In this document: piece by piece, positions 39,383 through 48,233 of the stretch
Layout of the letters: each line of letters starts with the position of its first letter
Numbering within the stretch: the first letter of the stretch is position 1
Source: Corynebacterium choanae
Lineage (GTDB): Bacteria; Actinomycetota; Actinomycetes; Mycobacteriales; Mycobacteriaceae
Assembly: GCF_003813965.1 (NCBI RefSeq)
Contig: NZ_CP033896.1
Location: forward strand, 1,798,001-1,862,000
DNA length: 64,000 nucleotides
Reading direction: 5' to 3'
The notes under the pieces: model-generated
The model's database searches: none
What the model saw: only the letters and a program-made list of their open reading frames with translations
Told to the model about the DNA's origin: nothing
Program-made: the position numbers and the translations under genes

Positions 39383-40428
39383 GTGATTCGCCCTTTCTTG
39401 GTAGAGGTTTGAGGTTAATTCTTGGAAAGATTCTGCAGGTTTTCCCTACAGCCTGGCGACACCAGTGTTCCCACCAACGGAGTGATGATTGTTGAAAGTC
39501 AACAACCATGCCTGCTCACAATTGGACCTACTCGGAACCCTGGCCACCAACTCGAAAAACTGCGAAATCGCAAGATTGCCAAGTCGATTGGCTTCGTGCC
39601 GCGCGAAGTCAGTGTGTCTGGATGCGCCCTGCAATCACACCGGGTCCGTACTGCCTACTACCTTGCTTATCGATAGCTTGCAGCAGGCGAGAGTTCGTTT
39701 CGACCTCATCCGATGTGCACAGATTTCAAGCGTGAGTTGCCGAATGTTAATTCAGCACGCAAACGCCAAACATCATTTGTGGACACACTGCTAACCGACG
39801 AGCATAACGGGTTGTTCAGGATTGACCAAAACCACCCTCTCCCCTTACTCTGCTGGTGTGTACAGCCCCAAGTCACACCTATAACTACCGCCCCACCTGC
39901 ACCAGTGGAGTTACCCACTTGCAGCGCCCCGGGACTGACCCCTGGGTAGCGGTCATCCGCATCGTAACTGCCAGGCTTGGCACACCTACTTACCAGCATT
40001 CCTGACGTCGGCTACACGACCCACCACTGCCGTCTATGACAATGCCGTGCCTCAAACATCCCAAATCGGCGGGCGCATATAAATCACCATCATTGTTGCT
40101 CGCTCGATAGCCACTGCGGTTTTGCGGCCGCTCGCTCAGTGGGGCCGGTGGAGTCTTTCTCACCGGGTATTTCTTTTGCATACCCGTGCAGCACGAACAG
40201 TCACACAGTGGTCACATGACCCCTAAAGGTACACATCCCCACAAGTCGCAGTGAGGTATATCACGTTCCAAACGTGACTAACCCGTGATAAGTTTGGTAG
40301 GCAACGCCAATTAAGGCAAGGCTCACTTTCTTGTTGTGGTTGTTGTTCCAGCCCACCACCCCAGCCTTATTACTGCACATCTTCTGTTGTCCATGTCGGC
40401 TTGCCGCCCAATTCTGAAAGTCCCCCCT
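39383..40428. other. Intergenic region between rpsB and the methyltransferase gene
   Basis: Divergent gap of about 1 kb. It should contain the strong rpsB promoter and leader. The only clear structure is the palindrome at 40261-40277. No ORF with family features. Confidence 0.5.
40261..40277 (+). promoter_or_regulatory. Perfect 7-3-7 inverted repeat, candidate operator
   Basis: TCACGTT CCA AACGTGA, about 150 nt before the methyltransferase start. It is nested in a second pair, TATCACG (40259-40265) and CGTGATA (40284-40290). Form and place suit a dimeric repressor such as a TetR- or GntR-type protein; the regulator is unknown. Confidence 0.55.
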
Positions 40429-41235
40429 ATGCATCATCCCACCACTCCTGAGGCCAACATTCCCGCTGAACGCCGTCCCGGACATTGGGTATTGGCCGAA
40501 CTCGGTAAAAAAGTATTGCGCCCGGGCGGAAAAGAACTCACCGAAACCCTCATTGCCGCACTCCCACTGCGGGGTGCTGATGTTGTGGAATTTGCCCCTG
40601 GGATGGGGATGACTGCCGGGTTACTCCTGGCGCAGCAACCCGCCACCTACACCGGCGTGGATCGAGATGAAACTGCGGTGAAAACTGTCACTGCCGCAGC
40701 CGCCGGCGCGATACCGGTAACAGTCAAACAAGCGAGCGCAGATGCCACAGGGTTGGCTGCTGAATCCGCTGACGTGGTGATCGGCGAAGCAATGTTGACG
40801 ATGAATAACGACAAACAGAAACAAGCCATCATGCAGGAGGCGTTTCGTGTGCTGCGACCGGGTGGCCGCTACGCCATCCATGAATTGTCGATGGTTCCCG
40901 ACAGTGTCGACGATTCGGTGAAAACCCAACTGACGAAATCACTCGCCCAAGCAATCCGAGTCAATGCCCGACCCTTGACCCACGCAGAGTGGAAGCACCT
41001 TGCTGAATCGGTGGGGTTTCACGTAGTTGGTGAATATTCCAAGCCGATGGCGCTGCTCGAGCCTCGCCGCATGATTGCCGATGAAGGGCTGCGGGGAATG
41101 GCAACCATTGCGAAAAATTTGCTCACTAAACCAGCGTTGCGCCGCCGCGTCCTTACGATGCGTTCCACATTCCGCACACATCGAGATCATCTTGGTGCTA
41201 TCGGGTTGGTTTTGGAAAAACCAGCCACCACCTAA
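40429..41235 (+). CDS. Class I SAM-dependent methyltransferase
   Basis: 268 residues from the ATG at 40429 (the frame is open from 40336). Methyltransferase type 11 pattern: motif I VVEFAPGMGMTAGLL, an acidic VDRDE after the second strand, ADVVIGEAMLTMNND as motif II region, and VLRPGGRYAIHELSM as motif III. Substrate unknown; resembles the UbiE/small-molecule group. The C-terminal part (LEPRRMIADEG..., TFRTHRDHLGAI) is conserved in corynebacterial relatives as far as I can recall. It is followed after 55 bp by a cupin, and the two may act together. Confidence 0.85.
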   Translation: MHHPTTPEANIPAERRPGHWVLAELGKKVLRPGGKELTETLIAALPLRGADVVEFAPGMGMTAGLLLAQQPATYTGVDRDETAVKTVTAAAAGAIPVTVKQASADATGLAAESADVVIGEAMLTMNNDKQKQAIMQEAFRVLRPGGRYAIHELSMVPDSVDDSVKTQLTKSLAQAIRVNARPLTHAEWKHLAESVGFHVVGEYSKPMALLEPRRMIADEGLRGMATIAKNLLTKPALRRRVLTMRSTFRTHRDHLGAIGLVLEKPATT

Positions 41236-41290
41236 ACCAGGAACCAGCAAGACGGGTTGCAGACCCGACGAACCTTTACACTAGGAAGCC

Positions 41291-41695
41291 ATGACACAAG
41301 AACTACCAATCCACGACACCTCCACATTCCCAGCGCGCCCGAATTTAGAATCCGGCGAGACGATGCACACCTACAATCTGGTGGATCTGGCCCCAGCTCC
41401 CAGTGATGCTGCTCGTCCCGCGGTGCAACGGCTGGGTGCTCACAGTGGTGCGACGATTATTGCAATGACTTTCACCCCTGGCCAGGTTTTGGCTGATCAT
41501 AAAGCGGCGCATCCGATTTTGGTGCAGGCGGTTGCCGGCGAGCTGCAATTTAGCTGCGGCGATGAGACGGTGACGCTGACACCGGGGATGGTGTTGCATC
41601 TTGACCCGATGGTGGTTCATCGGGTGAGCGTGGCTGCTGATGCCAAGGAAAATGGGGTGTTGTTTTTGACGATGCTGACACCGCGGCGGGATTAG
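41291..41695 (+). CDS. Small cupin-domain protein
   Basis: 134 residues, one conserved beta-barrel cupin: motif 1 region GQVLADHKAAHPILVQAVAGEL with two His, motif 2 region PGMVLHLDPMVVHRV with one or two His. Such small cupins bind a metal and either sense or modify a small molecule; the function here is unknown. Its position after the methyltransferase and before the M23-like gene, all plus strand, suggests one transcript. Confidence 0.85.
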   Translation: MTQELPIHDTSTFPARPNLESGETMHTYNLVDLAPAPSDAARPAVQRLGAHSGATIIAMTFTPGQVLADHKAAHPILVQAVAGELQFSCGDETVTLTPGMVLHLDPMVVHRVSVAADAKENGVLFLTMLTPRRD

Positions 41696-41932
41696 TCTGC
41701 AACCTGTTGCGGATTGTCTGCTTGGGGCTGATGGGCAGTCCTCTCTGTCCCATCTCGCACTGGGGTTTTTGGGTGGTCGGGATGGTGAGGCTTGCTGCTG
41801 TGCCGGTTGTGGCGGATATTTGTCGCTGCAACCGGTTGGGGGTACGACACAGTCACAGTGTTTGTGCATTGTTGTAACTGGGGTGGGGAAACCAGCCGGC
41901 GGCGTGAATTTCTGCCACGGAGTGTTTGCGGG

Positions 41933-42595
41933 ATGCGGCGAAATGCTGCCATAGCTATCCGTAGGTTGTTTGCTGTTGTGTGCTGTTGTTTGTTGGGGGT
42001 TTATCCTGCTCCCGCTACTGGTGGGCAGTTGAGTCTATCTGAGGGGGCAGTGTCTTCGACGCTTGTGTATCGTGCTGATGCTGCCCCGGGCACTACGCGG
42101 GTGGTGCAGGGTGGTGGATGGTCGCAGGTGCCGCACCGTACTGTTTCGTGGCAGGCGCGTGGAGTTGGGCGTCGTCGGTTTGTGAATCCATTAACTAGCC
42201 GGCGGGATCTGCCGGTGGTAATTCGATCGTTCGATCCACCAGCGAAACGATGGTTGCCTGGTCATCGTGGGGTGGATCTTGATGCGATGGTTGGTGCGCC
42301 TATTTTTGCACCTGCTGCAGGAACTGTACGGTTTGCTGCGGTGCTTGCCGGTACACCAACGGTGTCGATTGGCCATCAGGGTGGGCTTATTACCAGCTAT
42401 CAGCCGGTGACTGCGGTGGTGCGCCGAGGAGAGGTGGTGCAACAAGGCCAGTTGATCGGGGTGTTAAGTGAGCCGGTTACACCGTTTCCGGGATTGTCGT
42501 GGGGTGCCAGGTTTGGGCAAACGTATATCAATCCGATGTGGCTGCTTCAGCCGCCGCATATTCGGTTAAAACCTGCTGGTAGCCCACCGTCGTAG
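41933..42595 (+). CDS. Secreted M23-family (LytM-like) protein, probably inactive
   Basis: 220 residues from the ATG at 41933, where a signal peptide starts (MRRNAAIAIRRLFAVVCCC, cut near APA-TG). LytM fold: first zinc ligand pair in GHRGVDLD (His111, Asp115), then GAPIFAPAAGTV and GQLIG. The usual second pair, HxH at the end of GNxVxIxH..YxH, is replaced: one His148 remains in SIGHQGG, and the segment reads TSYQPV (154-159). This YxPV form is common in actinobacterial LytM proteins and suggests a binding or activator role rather than peptidoglycan cleavage (inference). Confidence 0.85.
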   Translation: MRRNAAIAIRRLFAVVCCCLLGVYPAPATGGQLSLSEGAVSSTLVYRADAAPGTTRVVQGGGWSQVPHRTVSWQARGVGRRRFVNPLTSRRDLPVVIRSFDPPAKRWLPGHRGVDLDAMVGAPIFAPAAGTVRFAAVLAGTPTVSIGHQGGLITSYQPVTAVVRRGEVVQQGQLIGVLSEPVTPFPGLSWGARFGQTYINPMWLLQPPHIRLKPAGSPPS

Positions 42596-42679
42596 ACGGG
42601 GCGCAGTTTCGTATCTTGTGACGTGTTTGTTCCTGCATGGTGGCCGCAGATGGTTCGTGTGTGGGCCTGTCGGTGGTGG

Positions 42680-43651
42680 CTAGGCTCGCGGATGGGCTCG
42701 TTGAAACACCTCAAGCAGGTGCTGTTCAGAGACATGGGTATAGATTTGGGTGGTTGACAGGGAGGAATGCCCGAGCAACAGCTGGACTAGGCGTAAATCG
42801 GCGCCGTGGTTGAGTAAATCGGTGGCGACACTGTGGCGCAGTGCATGAGGGGAAAGGGCGTCGATACCCGCAGCGGATGCTAGCCGTTGCACAATCCGTC
42901 GCACTTGCCGCGGATCAATGCGACCACCTTGGTTGCCAACAAATACTGCGGTGGTGTCAGGGTTGGCCAGCGTATCGCGGTATTCGAGCCACAGCTGCAA
43001 CGCATGGTGGGCAGGTTCACCGAAGGGGACGGTGCGCTGCTTGCCGCCTTTCCCGGTTACGCGAAGCATTCGTCTATGTTCGTCGATGTCGTGAAGCTGG
43101 AGTCCGGTAAGTTCACTAACCCGCAGACCGGTTGCATACATAAGCTCGACGATGCAATAGTCACGGGCGATGACAGCAGCCTGCTTCGGGCGGGAGCCGG
43201 TTCGCTGTCCGATACTGCTGCCATCATCAACCCCAGCAGCTGTACTGTCTGCTAGTGGATGGGGTGCTTGCAGCAGCTGGGTGGTTTCTTCCTCGCGAAG
43301 CACCCGGGGCAAGGTGCGGCCGACTTGAGCAACGGTAAGACGCAGCGACGGATCTGTGGGGATAAGCCCTTGTTTCCGCGCCCAACTGCAAAATTGTCGA
43401 ATCGCCGCCGTGCGACGGGCCATTGTCGACGCAGACATTCCATGGCGTTTCTGCTGATACAAAAAGTCACGGAGATATTCCAACGTCAAGTCCTGCAAAC
43501 CTGATAGACCGTCCAGCACCAGGGCTATATCGGCGGTGTAGGCAGTAACCGTATTCGAGCTGCAGTTGCGCACATGCTCAAGCCACAGCCCAAATTCGTC
43601 GATGAGCGATGACCATTGCACGTCACCGGAAGCTGTCTTCGGCGATTCCAC
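42680..43651 (-). CDS. xerC: Tyrosine recombinase XerC
   Basis: 323 residues from a GTG at 43651, giving the usual length; the frame is open to 43888. Resolves chromosome dimers at dif with XerD. N-terminal SAM-like DNA-binding domain (FGLWLEHVRNCSSNTVTAY). Catalytic residues are all visible: Arg in ATGLRVSEL, Lys in GKGGKQR, His-x-x-Arg in HALRHS, His in LGHSSLSTT and the nucleophile Tyr in IYTHV. Unusual: about 25 extra residues between the two domains (ADSTAAGVDDGSSIGQRTG...). Downstream of dprA. Confidence 0.93.
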   Translation of the reverse strand: MESPKTASGDVQWSSLIDEFGLWLEHVRNCSSNTVTAYTADIALVLDGLSGLQDLTLEYLRDFLYQQKRHGMSASTMARRTAAIRQFCSWARKQGLIPTDPSLRLTVAQVGRTLPRVLREEETTQLLQAPHPLADSTAAGVDDGSSIGQRTGSRPKQAAVIARDYCIVELMYATGLRVSELTGLQLHDIDEHRRMLRVTGKGGKQRTVPFGEPAHHALQLWLEYRDTLANPDTTAVFVGNQGGRIDPRQVRRIVQRLASAAGIDALSPHALRHSVATDLLNHGADLRLVQLLLGHSSLSTTQIYTHVSEQHLLEVFQRAHPRA

Positions 43652-43903
43652 AACACCACAGTGTAGTGCACCGATGTGGACAAGTCTGATTGACTTGGGC
43701 GCCGCAATACCTGCGTTCAACCCGCTGCTACACGACACCAGGTAAGGTGTACACGCCACGGCCCCGGCAAGGTGGTGCGGTGGCACACGGCCTGCAGCAC
43801 ACAACCAGGTCAACACACACTCACCTGCTGATCGATAATTGCATGCCAGGCACACCCCTACGCCTGCATGCGCACCACTGCCCTGCAAATACGCAGCCTG
43901 ACT

Positions 43904-45427
43904 CTACGCAGGTGGGGTGTGGTGTTGCTCTGTCGTGCTCCGGGTGAGCCAAAACAGTTGTTGGTTACAGTCAATTTTTCGACTGTAGTGCAACGCGACC
44001 AACTGCCGAGACAACACCGCTGGCGGCAACCCCGACAATTGCAGCAACTGGGCGAACGTGTGTTTCCCGGGCTGTGTTTGTAAGGCATGGATCACCTGCT
44101 GCTGAAGTGACTGGCAGGCGGCGGCGGTAGTGTTATCGACTGCCAGCGGTAACACCTGGGCACGAATATCTGTTGAGTTCGCAACGAGTTGGGCTTGCTG
44201 CTCGGCAATTAGCCGATGGCATCCCATCGATCCAGGTTGATCAACCGGACCGGGAATCGCTAGCACAGGTGTGTTACAAGCAGTTGCTGCCGCGATACAC
44301 AACGAACTCACCGCATCGTTGCGATAATCCACCATCACCACAGCATCAGCCCAAGCAGCAACCAGCATGGCCGTATCGGCCACAGAAGTAGCCGGTGTTC
44401 GCTTTCCTGGTGGGAACCGGGACACCACCATGCCACCCCGGTGCGCAAACGTATCCAACAACTCGGCTGTGCGACGACAGGACACTTGTCCTAACGCCAC
44501 CGGCACCACCGCAATCGCCGATGTCCCCGAAGCCGTAGTGGCCTGCTGCAGCACCCGAAACCCAATCCCGTCCACGGGCACCGTCAACACCGTGATTCGG
44601 TCATCACGCAGCAAACTGCGCACAATCCGAGTCACAGTGTCCACCGCATACACAGCCGGCCGGCTGCTGCCCAGCACTGCAACCACCCGCCGCCGCGCCG
44701 GGGAAGATGCTGCCTGGATTGGATCTAGCTGTAAGGCAGCGCCGCTGTCCTGGTGTACCGATTTACCGCCGGCACACCACAGGGTTCGTGGATACACCCA
44801 ACCTGGGGCGTGGACTGTACTGGCAGCCGGTTGCACACTGTGGCAGTTGGTATCGGTCTGGCCGGATTGTGACAATGATGCTGGGCAGGCTGAGTGCACA
44901 TCCTCTTTTTGCCGTTTCAGCACACGGTTGGGATCCTCCACTGGCCCGTGCTGTTGGAGCCTTCCTGCACCGGCTGGTCTGTGCTTTCCAGGGTTTTCCG
45001 AAAAATGTGTGTGTGCTGCAGGTGGTGGCGGCACCCTGTTACCTGGCTGCGTGTTCGCCGCAGACCCCGCCGGTATCCCTGTTCGTTGCTTGGTCGGGTT
45101 AGTTCCAGGTTGCGGCGCCGAATGACGCGCACCAGTAGCCTTCCGATTTTCCTGCCTCGGGTCAGGATTCCCAATATCTGTGGGTGTCGCTGTGGTGGCG
45201 AAGGTCTCCATGGTGCAGCCCTGCACAGGTATCCCCGATGCCCGAAGATACCCAAAAGCTCGCGCAAACTGACGTGTCGGCCACGCTGGATGGGAAGAAT
45301 TGAACTCCCGCACAGGTGAATGGTGATAGGTAGCCTGCCGGGCACCATCTTCAGCGTGCGACCAGTGTGCATTACTCGATGCGTGAGCCCCAGCAGCATC
45401 CCGATACGGTGACGATTGACCGATCAT
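43904..45427 (-). CDS. dprA: Degenerate DprA/Smf-like protein
   Basis: 507 residues, against about 300-400 for typical DprA. Start ATG at 45427 overlaps the comM stop (ATGA), with GGGGGA just upstream, so it is coupled to comM. Residues 1 to about 240 are low-complexity, rich in Pro, His, Gln, Ser and Thr, without family similarity apart from a possible WVYPRTLW. From about 247 the DprA Rossmann fold can be followed: VVAVLGSSRPA, AIPGPVDQPGSMGCHRLI. Key elements are lost: SGGAxGID reads TVPVDGIG (about 282-289), SExPPG reads SRFPPG, and FxxRNRIIA reads VADTAMLVA. The C-terminal winged-helix part is present. DprA loads RecA on incoming ssDNA in transformation; this copy is probably impaired. 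Confidence 0.75.
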   Translation of the reverse strand: MIGQSSPYRDAAGAHASSNAHWSHAEDGARQATYHHSPVREFNSSHPAWPTRQFARAFGYLRASGIPVQGCTMETFATTATPTDIGNPDPRQENRKATGARHSAPQPGTNPTKQRTGIPAGSAANTQPGNRVPPPPAAHTHFSENPGKHRPAGAGRLQQHGPVEDPNRVLKRQKEDVHSACPASLSQSGQTDTNCHSVQPAASTVHAPGWVYPRTLWCAGGKSVHQDSGAALQLDPIQAASSPARRRVVAVLGSSRPAVYAVDTVTRIVRSLLRDDRITVLTVPVDGIGFRVLQQATTASGTSAIAVVPVALGQVSCRRTAELLDTFAHRGGMVVSRFPPGKRTPATSVADTAMLVAAWADAVVMVDYRNDAVSSLCIAAATACNTPVLAIPGPVDQPGSMGCHRLIAEQQAQLVANSTDIRAQVLPLAVDNTTAAACQSLQQQVIHALQTQPGKHTFAQLLQLSGLPPAVLSRQLVALHYSRKIDCNQQLFWLTRSTTEQHHTPPA

Positions 45428-47670
45428 AAATCCCCCTTTTCCCTCGCTGATTGTGCGGTTGCACACGGGTGCACAGCATCAGCGACAACAGAGACTTCAG
45501 CATGGGTAGGAACCGCTTTTCCTGCCAAGTCAGCGACAGTCCAGGCAAATCGCAGCAGCAGCCGTCTCCTAGCTGGAGTCATCGCTGCAAGGACTGCTGC
45601 AAGCGGTCGAATATTGCTGCTATGACACGCAACCCGCATAAAGTCTGCATAATGCACGCCCGCATTTGTGGCCACCGATCCACTCATTCCCTGCCATCGT
45701 CGATGCGCCTGCCAGGCCATCGATTGCAGCAGGCACGCCACATGCGACTGTATCGAATCCGGCAATTGTTGCTCCGCCACAGGAATCGGGAGTGCCCCTT
45801 GCAGATGTCCGGTGGCGTCGATAATCCGGGAAACGGAAAACCAGCGGCCACAACCGGTGGTCACCAGCACTGGTTGCTGGTGAAACTCTCTCATCTGCAA
45901 GGCGGCCAGCAGCGCAGGTGGTGTCTTCGAATCGAGAACAACAATGGCGTCGGAACGGTGCTGCTGTCGATGCGGGGCGACAATAGCAAAACCAGCACCA
46001 AGCACATGCCCGGCGCGACTCGCCTCCGGCGACACATACTGCAAAGCAGGTTCACCAGGACACGCGCCAGACGCAAAGTGTTCAGCAGCCCGGTCACGCA
46101 GTGGGGTGTCTCGACTGGTGTCCCAATTTTTCGCTGACCTGTTGGCGCTGTGTGGCAGGCATGCACCGGCTGCCGGGGTGGATGGTTGCTCAATAATCCA
46201 AGCTTTCACCGAACTGCCATCGACACACTGCCATTTTCGCCCCAGCACACGCTGCATTGCCGCAGCCACCTGCTGGGCTGTCTGCACATCGGTGCCGGGG
46301 ATAAGCGGGTGGCCGCCAACAATACCGGTCGCTATCCCAAGCAGGAACGGATCAGCGGCCACTCGAGGCTGTGTTCTGCCGCAATAGCGGGTCAGCACCT
46401 CCCAATTCACGGATCCGATGGCAATATCCACCCCAGTCCGCACCTGGTCGACACCAGGTTCATCGGGTGCCTTCTCGCACCGGACAAGTGATGAGGTGTC
46501 AGCCGTCAATATTCCACAGTTCGCAGGGGTAGACGGCGGGTTGTTCGGCGAACGATCGGTTTGCTGCTGTCCACAATCGACCGCTGATACTCTTGTGCGC
46601 CGAGCACTGTTTGTTGCAGCATCTGGCTTGTTCACGGTCGCAGCGGGAAAACAGTGCATCCTCTTGTTTCCAACGCGAGATCTTGCTGCAGCAACCGCAG
46701 CAATGCTTGTAGTCTCTGCGGTGGTTGCGGCCAGTTGCTGTGCCAATGCAGTCACCGCGGCCACGGTGTCTGGGGAATATGAGGGAGCGCTCTCGTGAGG
46801 TGACGGCGGCACCCCCACCGCAGCAATGTTGCCCTGACCGTTGCTATCAGCTGCCTGGTGGTGTGTCGCTGGAGGTTGTTGCGTCGGGTGCGCGAGACAA
46901 CGATGTGTTGCTGACAATGCTGCCGCGGCCATCGGTGCGTTAAGCGGTAGGTTTGATTGTGTCGCCACCCGGTGCGGGTGGGCTTCTTCCATCCCAGTGT
47001 CCTGCGCTGGGTGAAGCAGCGATGAACAAGGTAGCGGCTGCGTATTCAGGTTTTGCTGGACAGCACCACTATGCAGAACACCTGATCTTGCTTGCGCTCG
47101 TGGACTAGGAGGTGTTGGCTGCTGGAGAAACTCCAGGACTTCCTGCACGGTTTCACCCGCAAAGCAGGTGAGCTCTGCGCCGGTTATGCCGGGCGGCAGC
47201 TGTGCATCGGCGGCAATAATTGCCATCCCAAAGCCTGCTTTTTGCGCCGCACCGCACCGCTGCTGTAGTCCCGGAACTGGCACGAGTCGACCACTTGGGG
47301 TTACCCGGGAGAGCAATACTATCTTCTCCAAATGGGATGCCACCCGATCCCTTTGTGGCTGAGGCAGCAATCCACACACCACTGCCATCACTGCCGCAAG
47401 ATCACAGTCTGCAAATGCCGACTGCCGCAACATACCGCTGCAGGTGAGCTGCATCTGGCAAGTATTTGGCACCGTGAGAAGTTGCTCAACGATCCTTCCG
47501 ATCCGGCTAACCCATCCCCGCCAACTGGGTTCATCGACTGCCGGATGCAACCAGCTGCACAGCTTTCCTCCGGGGGCGTTTACACCGGGCAAAGTTACCG
47601 GCCGGGTCTGTAACCGGTGTAACTGCGGTGTAGACCCGTTGGTGGTTACCGTGACAGCTTGGCTGTACAT
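45424..47670 (-). CDS. Degenerate ComM/YifB-like protein without P-loop
   Basis: 748 residues, against about 500 for ComM. Start ATG at 47670 has GGAGG ten bases upstream and overlaps yraN by 25 bp. The N-terminal S5-like ChlI domain is recognisable (DCDLAAVMAVVCGLLP, RVTPSGRLVPVPGL, AAQKAGFGMAII, to about residue 200). A long Ser/Thr/Pro/Gln-rich insert follows (about 200-430). The position of Walker A reads GGHPLIPGTDVQTAQQVA (about 452) where ComM has GGHxLLxxGPPGxGKTMLA, so the ATP-binding Lys/Thr is gone. The C-terminus ends in LLLRFAWTVADLAGKAVP, like the lid domain. Known ComM is a hexameric branch-migration helicase; this protein cannot bind ATP in the usual way. Confidence 0.75.
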   Translation of the reverse strand: MYSQAVTVTTNGSTPQLHRLQTRPVTLPGVNAPGGKLCSWLHPAVDEPSWRGWVSRIGRIVEQLLTVPNTCQMQLTCSGMLRQSAFADCDLAAVMAVVCGLLPQPQRDRVASHLEKIVLLSRVTPSGRLVPVPGLQQRCGAAQKAGFGMAIIAADAQLPPGITGAELTCFAGETVQEVLEFLQQPTPPSPRAQARSGVLHSGAVQQNLNTQPLPCSSLLHPAQDTGMEEAHPHRVATQSNLPLNAPMAAAALSATHRCLAHPTQQPPATHHQAADSNGQGNIAAVGVPPSPHESAPSYSPDTVAAVTALAQQLAATTAETTSIAAVAAARSRVGNKRMHCFPAATVNKPDAATNSARRTRVSAVDCGQQQTDRSPNNPPSTPANCGILTADTSSLVRCEKAPDEPGVDQVRTGVDIAIGSVNWEVLTRYCGRTQPRVAADPFLLGIATGIVGGHPLIPGTDVQTAQQVAAAMQRVLGRKWQCVDGSSVKAWIIEQPSTPAAGACLPHSANRSAKNWDTSRDTPLRDRAAEHFASGACPGEPALQYVSPEASRAGHVLGAGFAIVAPHRQQHRSDAIVVLDSKTPPALLAALQMREFHQQPVLVTTGCGRWFSVSRIIDATGHLQGALPIPVAEQQLPDSIQSHVACLLQSMAWQAHRRWQGMSGSVATNAGVHYADFMRVACHSSNIRPLAAVLAAMTPARRRLLLRFAWTVADLAGKAVPTHAEVSVVADAVHPCATAQSAREKGDL

Positions 47671-48233
47671 GGCGCAAACACCTCCTGCCACTGCCAACAC
47701 CACAATGCTGTCCGAGAGGTTGCAAGCCGCCACAATTGCACAGTGTGTGCACAGTAACGACTGCTTTCGTCTGCTTCCGGCAACACCGGCAGTGAATTGT
47801 TGACCTGTGCTAGTTGGGTGAGTGTAACCCCACGAGTGTGGGTACTTGCAGCAATCACCCGGGAGGGAAACGCTGCTACCGCATCGATCCAAAAGGGCGA
47901 CAATACCTCTGCGGAACAGTCTGGCATCACCCCCACCACATCGAGCCGCACGCTGCTTGCCGAATGCACTCCTGCCAAGCGTTTGCCGGCACGGGCAAGC
48001 TGCGCAAAATATCCACTCGACAACGGCACCCTCCCATCGGTTGGGGGTCGAATAAGTGTTTTTACCGCTACTACAGCTAATTCGTGGGCAGGATATTCCA
48101 CCAGCAGATCTGCTTCAGCCTTGGGATATCGCACATTTTCTTGGCGGATCATCGCCCCCTGCTGCTCGTAGCAAAGCGTTGCAGCGGTCTGATTTCGGCG
48201 CAAATTCGGCCGATAGGTCGACAAAGACAACAT
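47646..48233 (-). CDS. yraN: Degenerate YraN/UPF0102-like protein
   Basis: 195 residues from the ATG at 48233 (a TTG six codons earlier is possible). YraN proteins are about 120 residues with a PD-(D/E)XK nuclease-like core. The core can be followed: AATLCYEQQGAMIRQENVRY, AEADLLVEY, VAVKT, LAGVHSASSVRLDVVGVMPD. The GExD motif is AEAD (39-42, acidic residues kept) but the following ExK is AVK (Glu to Ala at 56, Lys58 kept). The C-terminal about 85 residues are extra. First gene of the yraN-comM-dprA unit. Confidence 0.7.
   Translation of the reverse strand: MLSLSTYRPNLRRNQTAATLCYEQQGAMIRQENVRYPKAEADLLVEYPAHELAVVAVKTLIRPPTDGRVPLSSGYFAQLARAGKRLAGVHSASSVRLDVVGVMPDCSAEVLSPFWIDAVAAFPSRVIAASTHTRGVTLTQLAQVNNSLPVLPEADESSRYCAHTVQLWRLATSRTALWCWQWQEVFAPCTAKLSR

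Noticed and set aside
37445..39412. Long plus-strand readings opposite tsf and rpsB
   Set aside because: Antisense shadows produced by the codon bias of highly expressed genes; the minus-strand translations are textbook EF-Ts and S2.
45451..46137. Plus-strand reading opposite the comM-like gene
   Set aside because: Although the minus-strand protein is degenerate, its GGAGG site and overlaps support it; the plus reading has no features.
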